Of a stretch of 8,911 nt of DNA, positions 6,981 to 8,911 are shown one piece after another. A program made the position numbers and the translations under genes. The stretch is from assembly GCA_003820635.1 (NCBI GenBank), contig RPOS01000127.1:1-8911 (forward strand). The letters run 5' to 3'. The DNA comes from Verrucomicrobiaceae bacterium. Its GTDB lineage: Bacteria; Verrucomicrobiota; Verrucomicrobiae; Verrucomicrobiales; Akkermansiaceae. The notes below the pieces were generated by a model. That model was not told the DNA's origin and did not search any database. It worked only from the letters and a program-made list of their open reading frames with translations. Position 1 is the stretch's first letter. Each line of letters opens with the position of its first letter.

Positions 6981-7438
6981 CAGCGTTGGTTGAAGCGCGC
7001 CATCTCGCGTTGCGCCTCGCGCAGTTCGACCGCTTTTTTCAGGTCCTGGCGCTGGTCCGAGTGGGTCTTGCCCTTTCCGACGCCGATTTCCACCTTCACC
7101 CGGCGGTTTTTCCAATAGATGCGCAGCAGCGGCAGCGTGCAGCCTTTGATGGCGGTGGCGGAGGCCAGCTTGAGAATCTCCCGCTTGTGCAGCAGCAGCC
7201 GCCGCGGGCGCTTGGCGGCGTGCTGGAACCACTCGCCCGCCGTTTGCCACGGCTGGATGTCGCAGCCGTAGAGAAACACTTGGTTGCCCTCCACCCGTGC
7301 AAAGGCATCGGACACATTCACCTTGCCGGCCCGGATGGATTTCACCTCTGTGCCCTTGAGCTCGATGCCCGCCTCGTATTTTTCCAAGATATGGAAATCG
7401 CGCCCGGCCTTGCGGTTGGTGGCGATTTCCGCGCTCAT
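6980..7438 (-). CDS. smpB: SsrA-binding protein SmpB
   Basis: This 152-residue protein is of normal length for SmpB, the partner of tmRNA in rescuing stalled ribosomes by trans-translation. Family motifs are present in order: GIELKGTEVKSIR (24-36), which begins the OB-fold barrel; RPRRLLLHKREI (77-88); WKNRRVKVEIGVGKGK (109-124); and the C-terminal basic tail DQRQDLKK (128-135) running to REMARFNQR. In most family members the tail begins D-K-R; here it is D-Q-R. The tail is the part that enters the mRNA channel of the stalled ribosome in characterised SmpB. The gene is 31 bases downstream of rpoZ on the same strand, so the two probably share a transcript. The ATG at 7438 lacks a clear Shine-Dalgarno. 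The tmRNA gene (ssrA) is not in the window. Confidence 0.96.
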   Translation of the reverse strand: MSAEIATNRKAGRDFHILEKYEAGIELKGTEVKSIRAGKVNVSDAFARVEGNQVFLYGCDIQPWQTAGEWFQHAAKRPRRLLLHKREILKLASATAIKGCTLPLLRIYWKNRRVKVEIGVGKGKTHSDQRQDLKKAVELREAQREMARFNQR

Positions 7439-7469
7439 GGCGTCGCTTGGGAATCCGGCACGGTCGGCA

Positions 7470-7673
7470 TCAAGCCTCCGCCTTCTCCACCAGCTTGATC
7501 TTGCCCTCGATGATTTCCTGCAGCGCGATGTCCGCCACGCCCATGCTCGGACGCGTCGGGATGAGCGGGGAGCGGCCGCTGTTGAGCTGGCGCACGCGTT
7601 GGGAAACCAGATTGATCAGGACCAGCGGGTCGGTGACGATTTCAGAAGCCTTGTCGAGGAGATCGCTTTTCAT
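7470..7673 (-). CDS. rpoZ: DNA-directed RNA polymerase omega subunit
   Basis: This 67-residue protein starts MKSDLLDKASEIV and contains the omega/Rpb6-like core: LVLINLVSQRVRQLNSG (17-33) and the second conserved block GVADIALQEIIEGKI (45-59). Omega binds the beta-prime subunit and helps assembly and stability of RNA polymerase; in several bacteria it also contributes to a ppGpp site. The frame is open 54 codons further upstream (to 7835), but that part is Pro-rich, unlike any omega N-terminus I know, so the start at 7673 is preferred. The bases just before this ATG read TTCTCCT, the complement of a Shine-Dalgarno. About 204 bases separate it from rnc, room for its own promoter, though I see no convincing one. 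It is followed by smpB. Confidence 0.9.
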   Translation of the reverse strand: MKSDLLDKASEIVTDPLVLINLVSQRVRQLNSGRSPLIPTRPSMGVADIALQEIIEGKIKLVEKAEA

Positions 7674-7877
7674 AGGAGAACCGGGAAATCGCGAAACCGG
7701 CTTCGCTTCCTCGAACGGGATGACGTTTTCAGGAAGCTGGGACGGATGGTTTTCGCTCAAAACAGATGGATTGCGGGGATGGTCCGGGATGGCTGCCGGG
7801 CCGGGGGTCAAAACAAAGATTCCGGTTCCTGACAAGCCTTATCTCACAACGGGCGAAAATTTACCCGCTTGCACGTC

Positions 7878-8570
7878 TCACGCCCCCGGCCGTTCCCACT
7901 CCCGGTTGCGCAGCGCCTCCGCGGCCGCGCGGGCCTCCGCCTCCTTCTTGCTCTTGCCCTTGCCGGTGGCCAGCACCTTGCCGCGCCAGGAAACCTCCGC
8001 CTGGAACACCCGCCGGTGGTCCGGCCCGCTCTCGCCGATGATCCGGTAGGACGGCGCCTCCGGGTGGATCGCCTGCAGGCACTCCTGCAGCTCGCCTTTC
8101 GGATTACGCTCCTCCGGGCTCGTCACCATGCTGCCGATCTCCGCCTCGAACAACCGCAGCACCAGCTCCCGCACCTTGTCCGGCCCGGAATCCAGATACA
8201 CCGCGCCGATCAGCGCCTCGAAGGCATCCGCCAGCGTCGAGAGCCGCCGCCGCCCGCCCGTGGCCTCCTCGCCCTTGCCCAGCAGCACGTAGTCGCCCAG
8301 CTGGATCGCCATCGCGAAGCGCGCCAGAGCCCGCCGGGAAACCACCCGCGAGCGCAGCTTGGTCAGCCGCCCCTCCGTGAAGTCCGGAAACATCCGGAAC
8401 AACTCCTCCGTCACGATGAGTTGCAGCACCGCATCCCCTAGGAACTCCATCCGCTGGTTGTCGAAATGCGGCCGCTGCGACTCATAGGCCAGGCTCGGAT
8501 GCGTCAGCGCTTCCGCCAGCAGCAGGGAATTGCGAAATTTGTAGTGAATCCGGCTCTCCAGCGGCTGCAT
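7878..8570 (-). CDS. rnc: Ribonuclease III
   Basis: This 230-residue protein is of typical length for bacterial RNase III, which cleaves double-stranded RNA in rRNA maturation and mRNA turnover. The N-terminal catalytic domain holds the signature NQRMEFLGDAVL (38-49) and LADAFEALIGAVYLD (113-127). Comparison with characterised enzymes gives metal-binding acidic residues E42, D46, D115 and E118. The first acidic position of the signature is Q39 instead of Glu, a common natural variant. A double-stranded RNA-binding domain follows, from NPKGELQECLQ (156-166) to the basic GKGKSKKEAEARAAAEAL (203-220). The ATG at 8570 begins MQPLESRIHYKF, as expected for the family. A GAGAGGAAG stretch lies about 20 bases upstream, too far for ideal Shine-Dalgarno use. 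The gene is 67 bases downstream of tRNA-His and read in the same direction. Confidence 0.97.
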   Translation of the reverse strand: MQPLESRIHYKFRNSLLLAEALTHPSLAYESQRPHFDNQRMEFLGDAVLQLIVTEELFRMFPDFTEGRLTKLRSRVVSRRALARFAMAIQLGDYVLLGKGEEATGGRRRLSTLADAFEALIGAVYLDSGPDKVRELVLRLFEAEIGSMVTSPEERNPKGELQECLQAIHPEAPSYRIIGESGPDHRRVFQAEVSWRGKVLATGKGKSKKEAEARAAAEALRNREWERPGA

Positions 8571-8637
8571 GGCTCGGGTGGCTTGAGTTTCTTCCTCTCC
8601 CGCCCGGGTCTCTTACGGCCTCCCGCAGTGGGAAAAA

Positions 8638-8714
8638 TGGGGTGATCGACGGGACTCGAACCCGCGACAACCGGAATCACAATCCGGGGCTCTACCAACT
8701 GAGCTACGACCACC
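8638..8714 (-). tRNA. tRNA-His (anticodon GTG)
   Basis: A full cloverleaf can be drawn on the minus strand. The acceptor stem is GTGGTCG (8713-8707) with CGATCAC (8648-8642), including one G-U pair. The D-stem is GCTC/GAGC, and the anticodon stem CCGGA/TCCGG carries loop TTGTGAT with anticodon GTG. The T-arm is GCGGG-TTCGAGT-CCCGT. The extra G at -1 (8714) faces the discriminator C73 (8641), the identity feature of bacterial tRNA-His recognised by histidyl-tRNA synthetase. The CCA end is encoded at 8640-8638. The gene is read towards rnc. Confidence 0.97.
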
Positions 8715-8732
8715 ATTCATGGGCGGGCGGCA

Positions 8733-8762
8733 GGCGTAAGCCATCCCCGCCGCCTTTGCCAA
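8733..8762 (-). promoter_or_regulatory. Possible sigma-70-type promoter for tRNA-His
   Basis: On the minus strand TTGGCA (8762-8757) resembles a -35 box. About 18 bases later TACGCC (8738-8733) could serve as a poor -10 box, roughly 20 bases before the tRNA 5' end at 8714. The spacing and place fit, but the -10 match is weak and the surrounding GC is high. Confidence 0.25.
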
Positions 8763-8793
8763 GGGAAAAAACCAGCAATCGCGCCCGCCCGCA

Positions 8794-8875
8794 TTGCGCC
8801 AAGTAGAATGACACCGGAGAGGAGCAGAGGAATCGGCTTTCGTCGGTCGTTGCGCCAGAAAGAATGACACCCGGA
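8794..8875 (+). repeat. Two imperfect 25-26 bp direct repeats, 56 bp apart
   Basis: Copy 1 (8794-8818) and copy 2 (8850-8875) share TTGCGCCA, then three bases that differ (AGT against GAA), then AGAATGACAC, then CGGA with one extra C in copy 2. They are identical at 22 positions. The 31 bases between them are not repeated. Paired, spaced repeats of this length are typical either of transposase-binding sites inside the end of an insertion sequence (for example the multiple terminal repeats of IS21-type elements) or of a regulator's tandem sites. The window stops 36 bases after copy 2, so I cannot tell which. Confidence 0.65.
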
Positions 8876-8911
8876 TGAAATCACTATCTGGGATCATGAG
8901 CCACACGAGCA

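Larger units (their letters stand above)
8715..8911. other. Gene-free right edge with repeat pair
   Basis: No credible gene is seen here. The stretch holds a 9-bp inverted repeat, GGGCGGGCG at 8721-8729 with CGCCCGCCC at 8782-8790 (52 bases between), and the direct repeat pair described separately. An ATG at 8896 opens MSHTS before the window ends, too little to call. The frame across the tRNA on the minus strand (8613-8906) is the usual chance reading of a tRNA and is not a gene. Confidence 0.5.

Noticed and set aside
7854..7872. Hairpin-like CGGG...CCCG around an A/T-rich loop after rnc as a terminator
   Set aside because: Only four base pairs close a ten-base loop and no T-run follows; too weak to report as a terminator.
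8613..8906. 97-codon minus-strand open frame across the tRNA
   Set aside because: It includes the stereotyped peptide that arises from translating a tRNA gene (GRSSVGRAPDCDSGCRGFESR); the tRNA-His explains the conservation.
8896..8911. Possible start of a gene, ATG AGC CAC ACG AGC, at the right edge
   Set aside because: Only five codons are visible and no clear ribosome binding site precedes them; not enough to call a gene.

Overview
The window looks like high-GC bacterial chromosome, most likely from the Verrucomicrobiota. This placement is an inference. It rests on the large secreted protein, whose plan (YLDFDG-type metzincin, LamG/PA14/Calx-beta/cadherin modules, a 'DPDLDGLSNLLEYALGTDP' segment and an 'FFRLRV' tail) is typical of that phylum, and on the weak Shine-Dalgarno signals at most starts. 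No 16S rRNA or other decisive marker is present.

Left part (1-1295, minus strand): a GxxExxY-family gene cut by the window edge is preceded by a short array of CGCAAA units lying between 8-bp direct repeats. Just upstream of that is a free-standing homocysteine-binding module of cobalamin-dependent methionine synthase (MetH module 1), ending where the folate module would begin in full-length MetH. A divergent intergenic region (1296-1540) carries a perfect 16-bp palindrome and two small hairpins.

Middle (1541-6964, plus strand): one very large gene encodes a 1658-residue secreted mosaic protein. In order it has a signal segment, a propeptide, a zinc metalloprotease domain with HExxHxxGxxHD and a Met-turn, a PPC-like domain, two cadherin-like repeats, PA14, a third cadherin-like repeat, LamG, a putative-Ig (He_PIG-like) domain, Calx-beta, a second He_PIG-like domain and a Ca-binding-loop tail. 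A 103-residue Ala/Pro-rich lipoprotein gene follows. It converges on the next block across a 15-bp gap that can fold into a hairpin.

Right part (6980-8714, minus strand): a housekeeping RNA-metabolism block read as tRNA-His, rnc (RNase III), rpoZ (RNA polymerase omega), smpB (trans-translation factor). Beyond the tRNA is about 200 bp without a gene. It holds two 25-26 bp imperfect direct repeats, 56 bp apart, that resemble the end of a mobile element or a protein-binding array.

I see no CRISPR array, no complete transposase and no recognisable anti-phage operon. The points most worth following up are the split metH next to the GxxExxY/CGCAAA unit, the divergent-promoter palindrome, the repeat pair at the right edge, and the architecture and possible cysteine switch of the giant protease.
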